The notes: generated from the letters alone by a model not told the origin. DNA of 7,584 nt from Acidobacteriota bacterium (GCA_003225615.1 QIAS01000297.1:1-7584); one strand, 5' to 3'. Shown: positions 1-7,344, numbered from the stretch's first letter. Numbers and translations: made by a program.

Positions 1-534
1 CTCCACGCCGAAGTTCCCACGCTAAACAAGAACAACATTCGCCTGGAATACATCGGCCGCCAGCACGAACTTCCCTCTGACGTGCAGAAGCAGATGGAAT
101 GGGCGCGCCAGGCCACAGCAAGCAATACCGGCATGGTGCTAACCCTTGCACTGAATTACAGTGCTCGCAGCGAACTGGTCGACGCCTTCCGCTCGCTCGT
201 GCAGGCTGCGGCCAGCAACGGCGGACTACAGCACCTGCACGTGGATGAAGACTCCATATCGCGCCATCTCTACACCCGGAATTTGCCTGACCCCGATCTC
301 GTGATCCGCACCAGCGGCGAAATGCGGCTCAGCAATTTTCTGCTCTGGCAACTGGCCTACGCAGAAATCTATGTGACCCAGACGCTTTGGCCCGATTTTC
401 GCGGCGTGCAGTTGCTGGAAGGCATCACCGAATTCCAGAAGCGCGAGCGCCGCTACGGCGGCTTGGCCCAAGACCAGGAACATGCCCGTTACGACCGTGC
501 CCACCATGATCACGCCAAAACGGCACGCCACTGA
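1..534 (+). CDS. uppS: Isoprenyl transferase (undecaprenyl diphosphate synthase), 5'-truncated
   Basis: This is the C-terminal 177 residues of a cis-prenyltransferase. The family condenses isopentenyl diphosphate onto farnesyl diphosphate to make the C55 carrier lipid for peptidoglycan and other envelope polymers; it is cytosolic and membrane-associated. The open frame enters from the left edge with no start. The first 75-80 residues, which carry the catalytic Asp and the MDGNGRWA motif, would lie outside. Seen here are the NYSAR segment (about nt 160), the hallmark RTSGEMRLSNFLLWQ motif (nt 307-351; Arg and Ser residues that bind the IPP diphosphate), the LWPDF segment and the terminal RERRYGG. 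A further 23 or so residues, rich in His and Arg, follow the usual family end. The TGA stop (532-534) overlaps the ribosome binding site of cdsA, so the two genes are probably co-transcribed. Identification is very secure; exact chain length (C55 or other) cannot be read from sequence. Confidence 0.96.
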   Translation, partial: LHAEVPTLNKNNIRLEYIGRQHELPSDVQKQMEWARQATASNTGMVLTLALNYSARSELVDAFRSLVQAAASNGGLQHLHVDEDSISRHLYTRNLPDPDLVIRTSGEMRLSNFLLWQLAYAEIYVTQTLWPDFRGVQLLEGITEFQKRERRYGGLAQDQEHARYDRAHHDHAKTARH

Positions 535-539
535 GGTGG
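533..539 (+). promoter_or_regulatory. Ribosome binding site of cdsA, overlapping the uppS stop
   Basis: The sequence GAGGTGG lies 7 nt before a TTG codon at 547. It begins inside the TGA stop of uppS, so ribosomes ending uppS sit on the cdsA start. It supports the non-ATG start, since no ATG or GTG lies between the in-frame uppS stop and the expected N-terminus. Confidence 0.75.
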
Positions 540-546
540 CGACTCC

Positions 547-1443
547 TTGATCAAGCGCGTCGCCACGGCGGTGGTTCTCATTCCCATTGTTCTGCTGCTG
601 GTGCTCAGCGCCCCGATTCCCGTGCTCGCTGTGGTGGCCGGCGCCGTCGCGCTGATCACAGTCCACGAATTTCTCAAGCTCACCCAGGCGTATGGAACGC
701 AGCCGTTCCTCAAACCGACTTACGTGTTCGTCGCGGCATTTTTTCTGCTGCTGGCGATCGAGCGTGGCAACGACAAGCCGCTGCTCGCCACCGCCATCCT
801 GATTTACAGCTTGGGATTCGCTGCCGCCATCGCACCATTTATTTTTCTCACCATCGGCATGCGCCGGCAGCAATTAACCGGGGCCTATCCCGCGGCAGCG
901 GCCTCGGTATTTGCCTTCACCTACATCGCACTCCCGCTGGGATTTCTAGTGCAGTTGCGCGAGCAGCCCTCAGGCGCGTTCCTGGTCATTTATCTTTTTT
1001 TGGTCGTCTGGGCGGGTGACATCTTTGCTTACTTTGTGGGGCGCTCGCTCGGACGCCACTTCATGGCACCCCGCATCAGTCCCAAGAAAACCTGGGAAGG
1101 CGCCGCTGCCTCCCTGATTGCAAGCGTGGCAATCGGCGTGGCCTTTTATCAGTATTCGTTGCCCATCAGTTCTTTCTTTCTGCGGGCTCATTTGATTCAC
1201 CCTCGCGATGGCATCTTCGCCCTGCAGAAACCGCCGCTTTGGCCGATCGTCTGGCTTTCGGCCGCGATCAACGTGGCGGCTCAGTTGGGTGATCTGGTCG
1301 AATCGCTGATTAAACGCGGGGCCGGCGTTAAAGATTCCGGAGCCATTCTGCCCGGACACGGCGGCATGCTCGATCGCATTGATGCCCTGCTCTTTGCTGC
1401 TCCCATCCTGTGGTACTATGCGGCTTGGCGCGTAATGCAGTAG
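547..1443 (+). CDS. cdsA: Phosphatidate cytidylyltransferase (CDP-diacylglycerol synthase)
   Basis: CdsA is an integral inner-membrane enzyme that joins phosphatidic acid and CTP to give CDP-diacylglycerol, the branch-point precursor of all bacterial phospholipids. The 298-residue protein has many hydrophobic segments (roughly residues 8-40, 60-75, 82-104, 120-138, 145-166, 190-208, 233-250 and 280-295). It shows the conserved WAGDIFAYFVGR (155-166) and SPKKTWEG (178-185) blocks. Residues 253-279 match the family signature exactly: S-x-I-K-R, K262-D263, P269-x-H271-G-G and D276-R-I-D279, with the acidic residues that bind metal. The TTG start at 547 is chosen because the frame opens only after the uppS stop, the Shine-Dalgarno sequence is well placed, and the N-terminus (MIKRVATAVVLIP) aligns with family members. 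A somewhat long loop near residues 210-235 is the only oddity. It is 12 nt downstream of uppS and in the same reading frame. Identification is secure. Confidence 0.96.
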   Translation: MIKRVATAVVLIPIVLLLVLSAPIPVLAVVAGAVALITVHEFLKLTQAYGTQPFLKPTYVFVAAFFLLLAIERGNDKPLLATAILIYSLGFAAAIAPFIFLTIGMRRQQLTGAYPAAAASVFAFTYIALPLGFLVQLREQPSGAFLVIYLFLVVWAGDIFAYFVGRSLGRHFMAPRISPKKTWEGAAASLIASVAIGVAFYQYSLPISSFFLRAHLIHPRDGIFALQKPPLWPIVWLSAAINVAAQLGDLVESLIKRGAGVKDSGAILPGHGGMLDRIDALLFAAPILWYYAAWRVMQ

Positions 1444-1466
1444 CCTCCCCGTTTTTCCGCCGCCAC

Positions 1467-1481
1467 TTAGACTAAAATTCC
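1467..1481 (+). promoter_or_regulatory. Putative -10-type promoter element of dxr (short-leader or leaderless start)
   Basis: The sequence TTAGACTAAAATTCC ends 6 nt before the dxr ATG. It contains the -10-like hexamers TAGACT (1468-1473) and TAAAAT (1473-1478), which would put a transcript start at about 1480-1486, at or within a few bases of the ATG. No Shine-Dalgarno sequence is visible between 1475 and 1487, and no clear -35 box. A near-identical element lies just before ispG (4200-4215). The match is seen directly; the promoter function is inferred. Confidence 0.5.
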
Positions 1482-1487
1482 TAAAGC

Positions 1488-2702
1488 ATGAGACGTATCG
1501 CCATTCTGGGCTCAACCGGCTCCATCGGCCGCAGTACCCTGAGCGTGGTTGAATCCTATCCCGAGCGCTTTCAGGTCACTGCACTCGCCGCTGGTCGTAA
1601 CGTGGACGCTGCTTACCAGCAGGCGCTTCGCTGGAAGCCGCGCGCGATCTGTCTTGCTGCAAAGGAAGACGCCGAAGCTCTGCGCTCGCGGCTCAAGTCA
1701 GTGGGTCAGACCAGCATCGAGGTACTTCACGGATCCGCAGGATCCGTCCGCGTTGCCACTCATCCCGAAGCCGATTTTGTAGTTAGCGCCATCGTTGGCG
1801 TGGCTGGACTCGAGGCCACTTACGAAGCCGTGCGCGCCGGCAAATCAGTGGGTTTGGCCAATAAAGAAAGCCTCGTCGTGGCCGGGGATCTCCTGACTGC
1901 TGAGGCTCGTAAGCAGGGCAAGCCCTTGCTCCCCATTGACAGTGAACACAATGCGGTGCACCAGTGCCTGCGCGCCGGGCGCCGGGAAGAGGTCGAGCGC
2001 ATCTGGCTCACCGCCTCCGGCGGCCCATTCATGAGGACTCCCAAATCGCAATTCCCCGCCATTACCGTCGAGCAGGCGCTCAATCATCCCACGTGGAAGA
2101 TGGGCAAGCGGATTACCATCGACTCTGCAACCTTGATGAACAAGGGTTTTGAAATCATTGAGGCTTGCCGCCTCTTCGACCTGCCCCCCAGCCGGGTGCA
2201 AGTCCTTGTGCATCCTGAGTCCACCATCCATTCCATGGTTGAGTTTGTCGATGGCAGCATACTTGCTCAGTTTTCCGTGACCGACATGCGGCTTCCGATC
2301 CTGTACGCTCTTACGTATCCCGAACGTATTCCATCGGATCTGCGGTTCCCGGTCATGAACTTAAGGCACCTCGAATTCTGCCCGCCAGATATGGAAAAAT
2401 TCCCCTGCCTTCGATTAGCGTATGAGGCGGCAGCAGCGGGCGGCGCTAAGACCATTGCTCTCAATGCCGCCGATGAAGTGGCAGTGGCTGCTTTTCTGGA
2501 TGGCTGCATTGGGTTCGACGCCATACCGCGGGTAATTGAAAGCGTAATTTCAGCAACGAAAACAGGCAAATTGGAATCTATAAGAGAGGTGCTTGGGGCA
2601 GACGCGGAAGCGCGTCGCGCCGCTGGTGAGCAGGTTGAACGCTTAAGCCGCAGCAGTTCCCCCATCCCGCGGGCCGCCTCCATAATGTCGCACAGGGAGT
2701 AG
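1488..2702 (+). CDS. dxr: 1-deoxy-D-xylulose 5-phosphate reductoisomerase
   Basis: Dxr rearranges and reduces 1-deoxy-D-xylulose 5-phosphate to 2-C-methyl-D-erythritol 4-phosphate using NADPH and a divalent metal. It is the committed step of the MEP isoprenoid pathway and the fosmidomycin target. The 404-residue protein has the NADPH-binding GSTGSIG (8-14), LANKES (123-128), and metal ligands inferred by family alignment as D151 and E153 (PIDSEHNA) and E222 (MNKGFE). It also has SGGPF (177-181), the HPTWKMG loop (200-206), PESTIHSMVEF (243-253) and the C-terminal LNAADEVAVAAFL. It is a little longer than the E. coli enzyme (398 residues), with a Ser- and Arg-rich tail after about residue 380 that looks unconserved. 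The ATG at 1488 starts exactly at the family N-terminus but lacks a Shine-Dalgarno sequence. Its stop lies 9 nt before rseP in the same frame, which suggests coupling. Identification is secure. Confidence 0.97.
   Translation: MRRIAILGSTGSIGRSTLSVVESYPERFQVTALAAGRNVDAAYQQALRWKPRAICLAAKEDAEALRSRLKSVGQTSIEVLHGSAGSVRVATHPEADFVVSAIVGVAGLEATYEAVRAGKSVGLANKESLVVAGDLLTAEARKQGKPLLPIDSEHNAVHQCLRAGRREEVERIWLTASGGPFMRTPKSQFPAITVEQALNHPTWKMGKRITIDSATLMNKGFEIIEACRLFDLPPSRVQVLVHPESTIHSMVEFVDGSILAQFSVTDMRLPILYALTYPERIPSDLRFPVMNLRHLEFCPPDMEKFPCLRLAYEAAAAGGAKTIALNAADEVAVAAFLDGCIGFDAIPRVIESVISATKTGKLESIREVLGADAEARRAAGEQVERLSRSSSPIPRAASIMSHRE
1729..1747. repeat. Perfect 8-bp inverted repeat inside dxr
   Basis: ACGGATCC (1729-1736) and GGATCCGT (1740-1747) are exact inverse complements separated by GCA, giving a 19-bp palindrome and a potential tight hairpin in the mRNA. 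It encodes the Gly-Ser-rich stretch at residues 81-87, a probable surface loop, so it may simply reflect repeated Gly-Ser codons. Confidence 0.6.
2694..2699 (+). promoter_or_regulatory. Ribosome binding site of rseP, abutting the dxr stop
   Basis: AGGGAG ends immediately before the dxr TAG stop (2700-2702). It lies 12 nt from the rseP ATG, longer than the usual 5-9 nt. The overlap with the end of dxr favours translational coupling of dxr and rseP. Confidence 0.5.
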
Positions 2703-2711
2703 CTCCAACTT

Positions 2712-4055
<1,344 letters not shown>

Positions 4056-4070
4056 AGCAAACAACAACTT

Positions 4071-4133
4071 AACCACAAAGGACACGAAGGTGATTTCGCA
4101 ATACCTTCGTGCCCCTTAGTGCCCTTGGTGGTT
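4071..4133. repeat. Imperfect inverted repeat of CACNAAGG units (probable dispersed intergenic repeat)
   Basis: The left arm (4071-4091) carries AACCAC, AAAGG and CACGAAGGT. The right arm (4103-4133) carries the complements ACCTTCGTG (4103-4111), CCTT (4123-4126) and GTGGTT (4128-4133). The inner 9-bp stem, 4083-4091 with 4103-4111, is perfect. The intervening ATT-TCGC-AAT (4093-4102) can extend it, with one bulged G. The right arm has one extra unit of about 10 nt (4112-4122), so the arms hold two and three copies of a CACNAAGG-like unit. From general knowledge, similar sequence is scattered between genes in many environmental bacteria and yields spurious ORFs with a TTKGTKGHEG-like peptide; this window has one on the - strand. 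Copy number in this genome cannot be seen here. Confidence 0.8.
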
Positions 4134-4140
4134 TCTTTTT
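4071..4140 (+). terminator. Possible rho-independent terminator of the rseP transcript formed by the repeat
   Basis: The inverted repeat starts 15 nt after the rseP stop. Its outer stem (AACCAC with GTGGTT) runs directly into TTTCTTTTTT (4132-4141). A strong stem followed by a T-rich run on the + strand fits an intrinsic terminator, although the stem is interrupted and longer than usual. It would separate rseP transcription from ispG. Confidence 0.45.
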
Positions 4141-4197
4141 TCTGGTTTTTGATCTCGCGATGCCCCTTTCTCCCCATGCACCGCCACGGAATCCGCA

Positions 4198-4215
4198 TGC
4201 TAAACTAATAGTTCC
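4198..4215 (+). promoter_or_regulatory. Putative extended -10 promoter of ispG (short-leader start)
   Basis: TGC followed by TAAACT (4201-4206) forms an extended -10-like element. The whole stretch CTAAACTAATAGTTCC (4200-4215) matches the element before dxr with few differences. It ends 2 nt before the ispG ATG, so a transcript starting about 7 nt after the hexamer (near 4213) would have a leader of roughly 5 nt. No Shine-Dalgarno sequence is present and I see no convincing -35 box. Confidence 0.5.
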
Positions 4216-4217
4216 GA

Positions 4218-5456
4218 ATGGCTGATATTCAACGCAGAAAAACTGTCACCGCCTCGATCGCCGGTGTGCGCGTCGGCAGCGATGCCCCGATCGTGGTGCA
4301 ATCCATGACCAACACCGACACCGCCGATGTGCCTTCGACGGTCCGCCAGGTAGCCTCCCTGGCCCGCGCTGGAAGCGAACTGGTCCGCGTCACCGTCAAT
4401 AACGACGAAGCCGCAGCCGCCGTTCCCCGCATCGTCGACGAGCTCGACCAGCAAGGCATCAACGTTCCCATCATCGGAGACTTTCACTACAACGGCCACA
4501 TTCTGCTCATTAAATATCCGGAATGCGCCCGTGCCCTGGCCAAATACCGCATCAATCCCGGCAACGTAAGCGTAGGCCGCAAGGACGATTCTAACTTCCG
4601 CACCATGGTGGAAGTCGCCCTAAAAAATCAAAAGCCGGTGCGCATCGGAGTGAACTGGGGATCGCTCGACCAGGCGCTCCTCACTCGCATGATGGACGAG
4701 AATTCCCGCCTTCCTGAGCCCAAAGAGGCGCGCGATGTCACCATGGAGGCCATGATCGTGAGCGCGCTGAATTCCGCCGCGATTGCGGAGAAATACGGCC
4801 TCCGACCCGATCAGATTATTTTGAGCGCCAAAGTCAGCGGCGTGCAGGACTTGATTGACGTCTACCGCGCTCTCGCCGCCCGCTGCGACTATCCCCTACA
4901 CCTGGGCCTCACCGAAGCCGGGATGGGAGCTAAAGGAATCGTCGCCTCCAGTGCCGCTCTGGGAGTGCTATTACAGGAAGGAATTGGTGACACGATTCGT
5001 GTCTCATTAACGCCCGCTCCCGGAGGAGATCGCTCTGAAGAGGTTCGGGTGGCTCAGCAGATCCTGCAATCCCTGGGCATTCGCAGCTTCAGCCCGCAAG
5101 TGACGGCGTGCCCCGGCTGCGGACGCACCACGAGTACCTTCTTCCAGGAAATGGCCGAGCAGATCCAGGGTTATCTTCGCGAGCAGATGCCGATCTGGAA
5201 AGACCGCTACACCGGCGTGGAAGAAATGAAAGTAGCGGTGATGGGCTGCGTGGTAAACGGTCCCGGCGAATCCAAACACGCCAGCTTAGGCATCTCGCTG
5301 CCCGGAACATTCGAAGAACCGAAAGCCCCGGTCTACGTCGACGGCCGCCTCTTCACTACCCTGAAGGGCGACCGGATCGTCGCCGAATTCATCCACATCC
5401 TCGACAACTACGTCGAATCCCACTACGCGGCGAAAGTGGAAGCCACTGCGGATTAA
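4218..5456 (+). CDS. ispG: 4-hydroxy-3-methylbut-2-en-1-yl diphosphate synthase (IspG/GcpE)
   Basis: IspG is a cytosolic [4Fe-4S] enzyme that reductively opens 2-C-methyl-D-erythritol 2,4-cyclodiphosphate to HMBPP, the seventh step of the MEP pathway, with electrons from ferredoxin or flavodoxin. The 412-residue protein has the short bacterial architecture: a TIM-barrel N-terminal domain ([13 protein letters not shown] near 26-38, GDFHYNGH 87-94, RIGVNWGSL 142-150, GLTEAGMG 230-237) and a C-terminal cluster domain. The cluster ligands are C298 and C301 (ACPGCGRT) and C344 ([10 protein letters not shown]), with E351 as the expected fourth ligand. The insert domain seen in plant and some other bacterial forms is absent. 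The ATG at 4218 gives the family N-terminus but has no Shine-Dalgarno sequence; a promoter-like motif sits immediately upstream. It lies 162 nt after rseP and is convergent with the next gene. With dxr it supplies isoprenoid precursors for UppS. Identification is secure. Confidence 0.97.
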   Translation: MADIQRRKTVTASIAGVRVGSDAPIVVQSMTNTDTADVPSTVRQVASLARAGSELVRVTVNNDEAAAAVPRIVDELDQQGINVPIIGDFHYNGHILLIKYPECARALAKYRINPGNVSVGRKDDSNFRTMVEVALKNQKPVRIGVNWGSLDQALLTRMMDENSRLPEPKEARDVTMEAMIVSALNSAAIAEKYGLRPDQIILSAKVSGVQDLIDVYRALAARCDYPLHLGLTEAGMGAKGIVASSAALGVLLQEGIGDTIRVSLTPAPGGDRSEEVRVAQQILQSLGIRSFSPQVTACPGCGRTTSTFFQEMAEQIQGYLREQMPIWKDRYTGVEEMKVAVMGCVVNGPGESKHASLGISLPGTFEEPKAPVYVDGRLFTTLKGDRIVAEFIHILDNYVESHYAAKVEATAD

Positions 5457-5512
5457 GAACTCACCTTCTAACTAACTCTGTCCGGCAGTTTTGGTCTACT
5501 AAGCATCTTCAC

Positions 5513-6148
5513 TCACGCGGCGGAATTGGGAGGTCTGTGTACCTGAACAATGTTATTGCGCACGGCATATAACACCAGTTCACTGACCGAGTGCATGTCC
5601 AGTTTTCGCATGACATTGGCGCGGTGGGACTCAGCAGTTTTGGTGCTTATATTGAGTACGGAAGCCACTTCCTTCGTACTCTTGCCTTCCGCCAGCAGTT
5701 GAACGATTTCTTTCTCGCGTGATGTTAGTGTCGGTAATTGGTTCAGCAGCATTTCGCTCACACGCGGAGTGAAAAAAGTTCTACCAACCTGCAGAGCCTC
5801 TATAGCCGTGACCAGATCGCGTGCCGCATCCGACTTGAGCACAAAACCTCGAGCGCCGGCTTCGAGCGCTTCTCTGATAACTTCCTCGGCGTCGGTGACG
5901 GTCAGAATGATTACCTTTTGGTTAGGATCGCGCTTGGTAATCTGGCGGGTCGCCGCCAGTCCGTTGAGGTTCGGCATGCCCACGTCCAGAACTACAACGT
6001 CGGGCTTGAGTTCAGCGGTCTTCCTGACAGTCTCGATGCCATCCGAGGCCTCTCCGCAGAGCTCCCATCCCGCGTGGGCAGCCAACAGTGAACACAGCCC
6101 GTGGCGAACAACTTCATGATCATCGGCAACCAGAATGCGGAGCTTCAT
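5513..6148 (-). CDS. NarL/FixJ-family response regulator (receiver plus LuxR-type HTH)
   Basis: This is a two-component DNA-binding regulator of 211 residues. Its receiver domain (about 1-118) has the acidic pair D9-D10, phospho-acceptor D55 (VVVLDVGMPN), switch T83 and conserved K105 (GFVLK). A LuxR-type helix-turn-helix (about 139-200) follows, with LTSREKEIVQLLAEGKSTKEVA and ISTKTAESHRANVMRKL around the recognition helix, all intact. The ATG at 6148 is preceded by a strong GAGGAGG (6154-6160) with 5-nt spacing, so the start is firm. It is convergent with ispG (56 nt between stops; I see no obvious terminator there) and divergent from the other response regulator. No sensor kinase is encoded nearby, so its signal and targets are unknown and it should be treated as an orphan regulator within this view. 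Confidence 0.95.
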   Translation of the reverse strand: MKLRILVADDHEVVRHGLCSLLAAHAGWELCGEASDGIETVRKTAELKPDVVVLDVGMPNLNGLAATRQITKRDPNQKVIILTVTDAEEVIREALEAGARGFVLKSDAARDLVTAIEALQVGRTFFTPRVSEMLLNQLPTLTSREKEIVQLLAEGKSTKEVASVLNISTKTAESHRANVMRKLDMHSVSELVLYAVRNNIVQVHRPPNSAA

Positions 6149-6201
6149 TGCCGCCTCCTCACGATCTTGCGAGCAAGTCTAAAGGACAGTCTGACGCAGG
6201 T

Positions 6202-6336
6202 CTAGGCAATACAAACTCTGTATGCTGGCGAACATAGGGTCAAAAGCTGCAACTCTCGATTTTTCCTGATCGCAAACAACCCATACAGGGGAATGCCATC
6301 CAACTGACCCAAAGGGAGTAGGTTCGCTTTATCCAT
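6202..6336 (-). CDS. Possible 44-residue small ORF upstream of the NarL-type regulator
   Basis: On the - strand an ATG at 6336 is preceded by GGAG (6343-6346) at 6-nt spacing and opens 44 codons ending in TAG at 6202-6204. That is 53 nt before the response regulator ATG, in the same direction. The peptide begins MDKANLLPLGQLDG and is hydrophobic and Leu-rich in the middle, with no family I recognise. Third codon positions are not strongly GC-biased, which argues against coding. It could be a leader peptide or short co-transcribed protein, or chance. The frame also extends upstream to 6426, overlapping the opposite gene, but the internal start with its ribosome site is more believable. Confidence 0.25.
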   Translation of the reverse strand: MDKANLLPLGQLDGIPLYGLFAIRKNRELQLLTLCSPAYRVCIA

Positions 6337-6338
6337 TT

Positions 6339-6344
6339 TATACT
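6339..6344 (+). promoter_or_regulatory. Candidate -10 box for the stand-alone receiver gene
   Basis: TATACT, one base from the TATAAT consensus, lies 65 nt before the GTG start in the AT-rich part of the gap. A second candidate, TATAAG, is at 6366-6371. Neither has a good -35 match at 16-18 nt upstream, so the promoter is tentative. Confidence 0.25.
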
Positions 6345-6409
6345 CCGCGCCTACTTCCTTTGATTTATAAGACGCCTTCCTCCGCTGGGCTTCTATTAGG
6401 AAGGTTTTT

Positions 6410-6793
6410 GTGTGCAGGGTCCTCATAGTAGATGACAGCCCCGCTCTCCGCCGTGCCCTACGTTTCCACCTCGAGCAGCATCCGGATCTTGACGTGTGCG
6501 GAGAAGCTGAAAATGGTCAGGCAGCCATCGAAAAATTCCGGCAACTCAAGCCTGATTTCGTGATCCTGGACTTGTTCATGCCCGTGATGGATGGCCTAGA
6601 GGCCGCGCGACACATCTCAACTCTCGCTCCCCGTGTCCCAATGTTGATGTTCACGTCTTTTAGCTCTGATCAAGTGGTCGAAGAAGCCCACAAGGCCGGG
6701 ATTGCTCGAGTCGTGGGCAAGAACAAAGTGGGAGAGCTAACTGCCATCATAGAAAGTCTCATGGAAGACAGCATGTCGCCACCACGGAATTAA
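6410..6793 (+). CDS. Single-domain response regulator (CheY-like, NarL-type receiver)
   Basis: This 127-residue protein is a receiver domain only: D8-D9, phospho-acceptor D54 (FVILDLFMP), switch T82 and the conserved Lys position K104, ending after the last helix with a short tail (SMSPPRN). There is no output domain, so it probably acts by protein contact or in a phosphorelay. Its sequence around the active site (CGEAENGQAAIEKFRQLKPD) closely parallels the receiver of the divergent NarL-type gene, which suggests a NarL-type receiver that has lost, or never had, its DNA-binding domain. The GTG start at 6410 is supported by AGGAAGG (6398-6404) at 5-nt spacing and by the domain beginning right there (MCRVLIVDD). 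It is transcribed away from the other regulator across 261 nt. No partner kinase is visible. Confidence 0.93.
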   Translation: MCRVLIVDDSPALRRALRFHLEQHPDLDVCGEAENGQAAIEKFRQLKPDFVILDLFMPVMDGLEAARHISTLAPRVPMLMFTSFSSDQVVEEAHKAGIARVVGKNKVGELTAIIESLMEDSMSPPRN

Positions 6794-6817
6794 GACAGGA
6801 GGCCTCTGCTGGATTTA

Positions 6818-6832
6818 GGTCGCAATACGACC
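6818..6832. terminator. Small hairpin between convergent ORF ends
   Basis: GGTCG (6818-6822) and CGACC (6828-6832) pair around the loop CAATA, 24 nt after the stop of the stand-alone receiver and just beyond the end of the possible - strand ORF at 6838. The stem is only 5 bp and lacks a T-run on either strand, so it is at best a weak bidirectional terminator. Confidence 0.25.
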
Positions 6833-6837
6833 GGTAG

Positions 6838-7056
6838 TTACTTGCGCCTGTGTGCTGGAGCGCGCGGGGTTTTCCAAAGTGCGGCCAAGGCATCGGCCGC
6901 ATCGTTCAAGGCGGAAGAAGGTTCGTGTGGACGCCGGTAAATCGGGGCGCCTTCTCTCCCCCTCTCGTCTTTGGCAAGCGCTCCGACAGCGGCATCGTAG
7001 ACCTGCTTCCAGTTCTTTGGCGCAACCGTCGTACTCGTTATGCTTGTGCTTCCCAC
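6838..7056 (-). CDS. Possible small hypothetical protein (72 residues)
   Basis: On the - strand a GTG at 7056 opens 72 codons. The peptide contains NWKQVYDAAVGALAKDERG and SSALNDAADALAALWKTPR, which read like soluble amphipathic helices. The overlapping alternative frames instead give Cys- and Arg-rich strings typical of shadows. AAAGGAG (7069-7075) lies upstream, but 12 nt from the GTG, which is long. A promoter-like TTCACA-N16-TTTAAT precedes it. The third codon position is moderately GC-rich from codon 14 onward. I do not recognise the family and assign no function. It could also be a decayed gene, since the other - strand frame (start GTG 7108) covers the 5' part. Confidence 0.35.
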   Translation of the reverse strand: MGSTSITSTTVAPKNWKQVYDAAVGALAKDERGREGAPIYRRPHEPSSALNDAADALAALWKTPRAPAHRRK

Positions 7057-7091
7057 GTTTATCCGCCGCTCCTTTAAGCATATTCAAAGCG

Positions 7092-7119
7092 ATTAAACCG
7101 ATCTTCACAATACTGTGAA
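7092..7119 (-). promoter_or_regulatory. Sigma-70-like promoter for the - strand small ORF
   Basis: Read on the - strand, TTCACA (7114-7119) and TTTAAT (7092-7097) are separated by 16 nt. Each matches the -35 and -10 consensus at five of six positions. Transcription would start near 7085, about 29 nt before the GTG at 7056. This is one of the better two-box promoter candidates in the window. Confidence 0.4.
7104..7119. promoter_or_regulatory. Dyad-symmetric site overlapping the -35 box
   Basis: TTCACA (7104-7109) and TGTGAA (7114-7119) are perfect inverse complements separated by ATAC. The right half is exactly the -35 element of the - strand promoter. This arrangement suits an operator for a dimeric regulator, though chance is possible at this length. 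The half-site order is opposite to a CRP site (TGTGA-N6-TCACA). Confidence 0.35.
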
Positions 7120-7344
7120 CACTCGATTCTTCGTTTGACCCGCTCCTCCTCGGGTTGAATTGCGGCAGTACCTGACCTCGTTTCCCTAGGGAGGGCCTGA
7201 CCCCCTAATACAGCAACTCTGCCCCTGCTTTACCCATTAGACCTGATAGTGCTCTCTCCGGCCTGAACTTACACTCCATCGCGTTGACAGACTGGCCTGA
7301 TCCTCCCACAGCTAACCGTCTGCCACTGCAAAGGAGACCAGATT
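7120..7344. other. Non-coding leader region before the sigma factor gene
   Basis: I see no gene between 7120 and 7344. The region is C-rich. It holds a 10-bp palindrome TCCCTAGGGA (7183-7192), a small GGG-CCTGA-CCC hairpin (7193-7203), and five irregularly spaced CCTGA words (starting 7171, 7196, 7242, 7262 and 7296). A consensus-like TTGACA (7284-7289) has no convincing -10 partner. TGAACTT (7264-7270) resembles the -35 half of ECF-sigma promoters, with CGTT at 7282 as a possible but closely spaced -10. It presumably contains the sigma factor promoter, but I cannot fix its position. Confidence 0.4.

Noticed and set aside
226..873. A 215-codon - strand ORF across uppS and cdsA.
   Set aside because: It lies wholly opposite two well-identified genes, has a His/Gln/Glu-rich unstructured sequence, and crosses their junction; it is an antisense shadow.
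2630..2702. The Ser/Arg-rich Dxr tail as evidence of a frameshifted C-terminus.
   Set aside because: All conserved Dxr motifs precede it, the length is close to the family norm, and the stop overlaps the rseP ribosome site in the normal way for an operon junction.
6794..6837. A lost helix-turn-helix domain downstream of the stand-alone receiver, through a frameshift.
   Set aside because: Only 44 nt separate the stop from the next candidate ORF, and no LTxRE- or recognition-helix-like sequence is readable in any + frame there.
6815..7108. The overlapping 97-codon - strand frame starting with GTG at 7108.
   Set aside because: No ribosome binding site precedes it, its start lies upstream of most likely transcript start (near 7085), and its second half is Cys/Arg-rich, as expected for an out-of-frame reading.
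7284..7289. A perfect TTGACA as -35 box of the sigma factor gene.
   Set aside because: At 16-19 nt downstream there is only C-rich sequence or ACAGCT, which is a poor -10; the match alone does not support a promoter.
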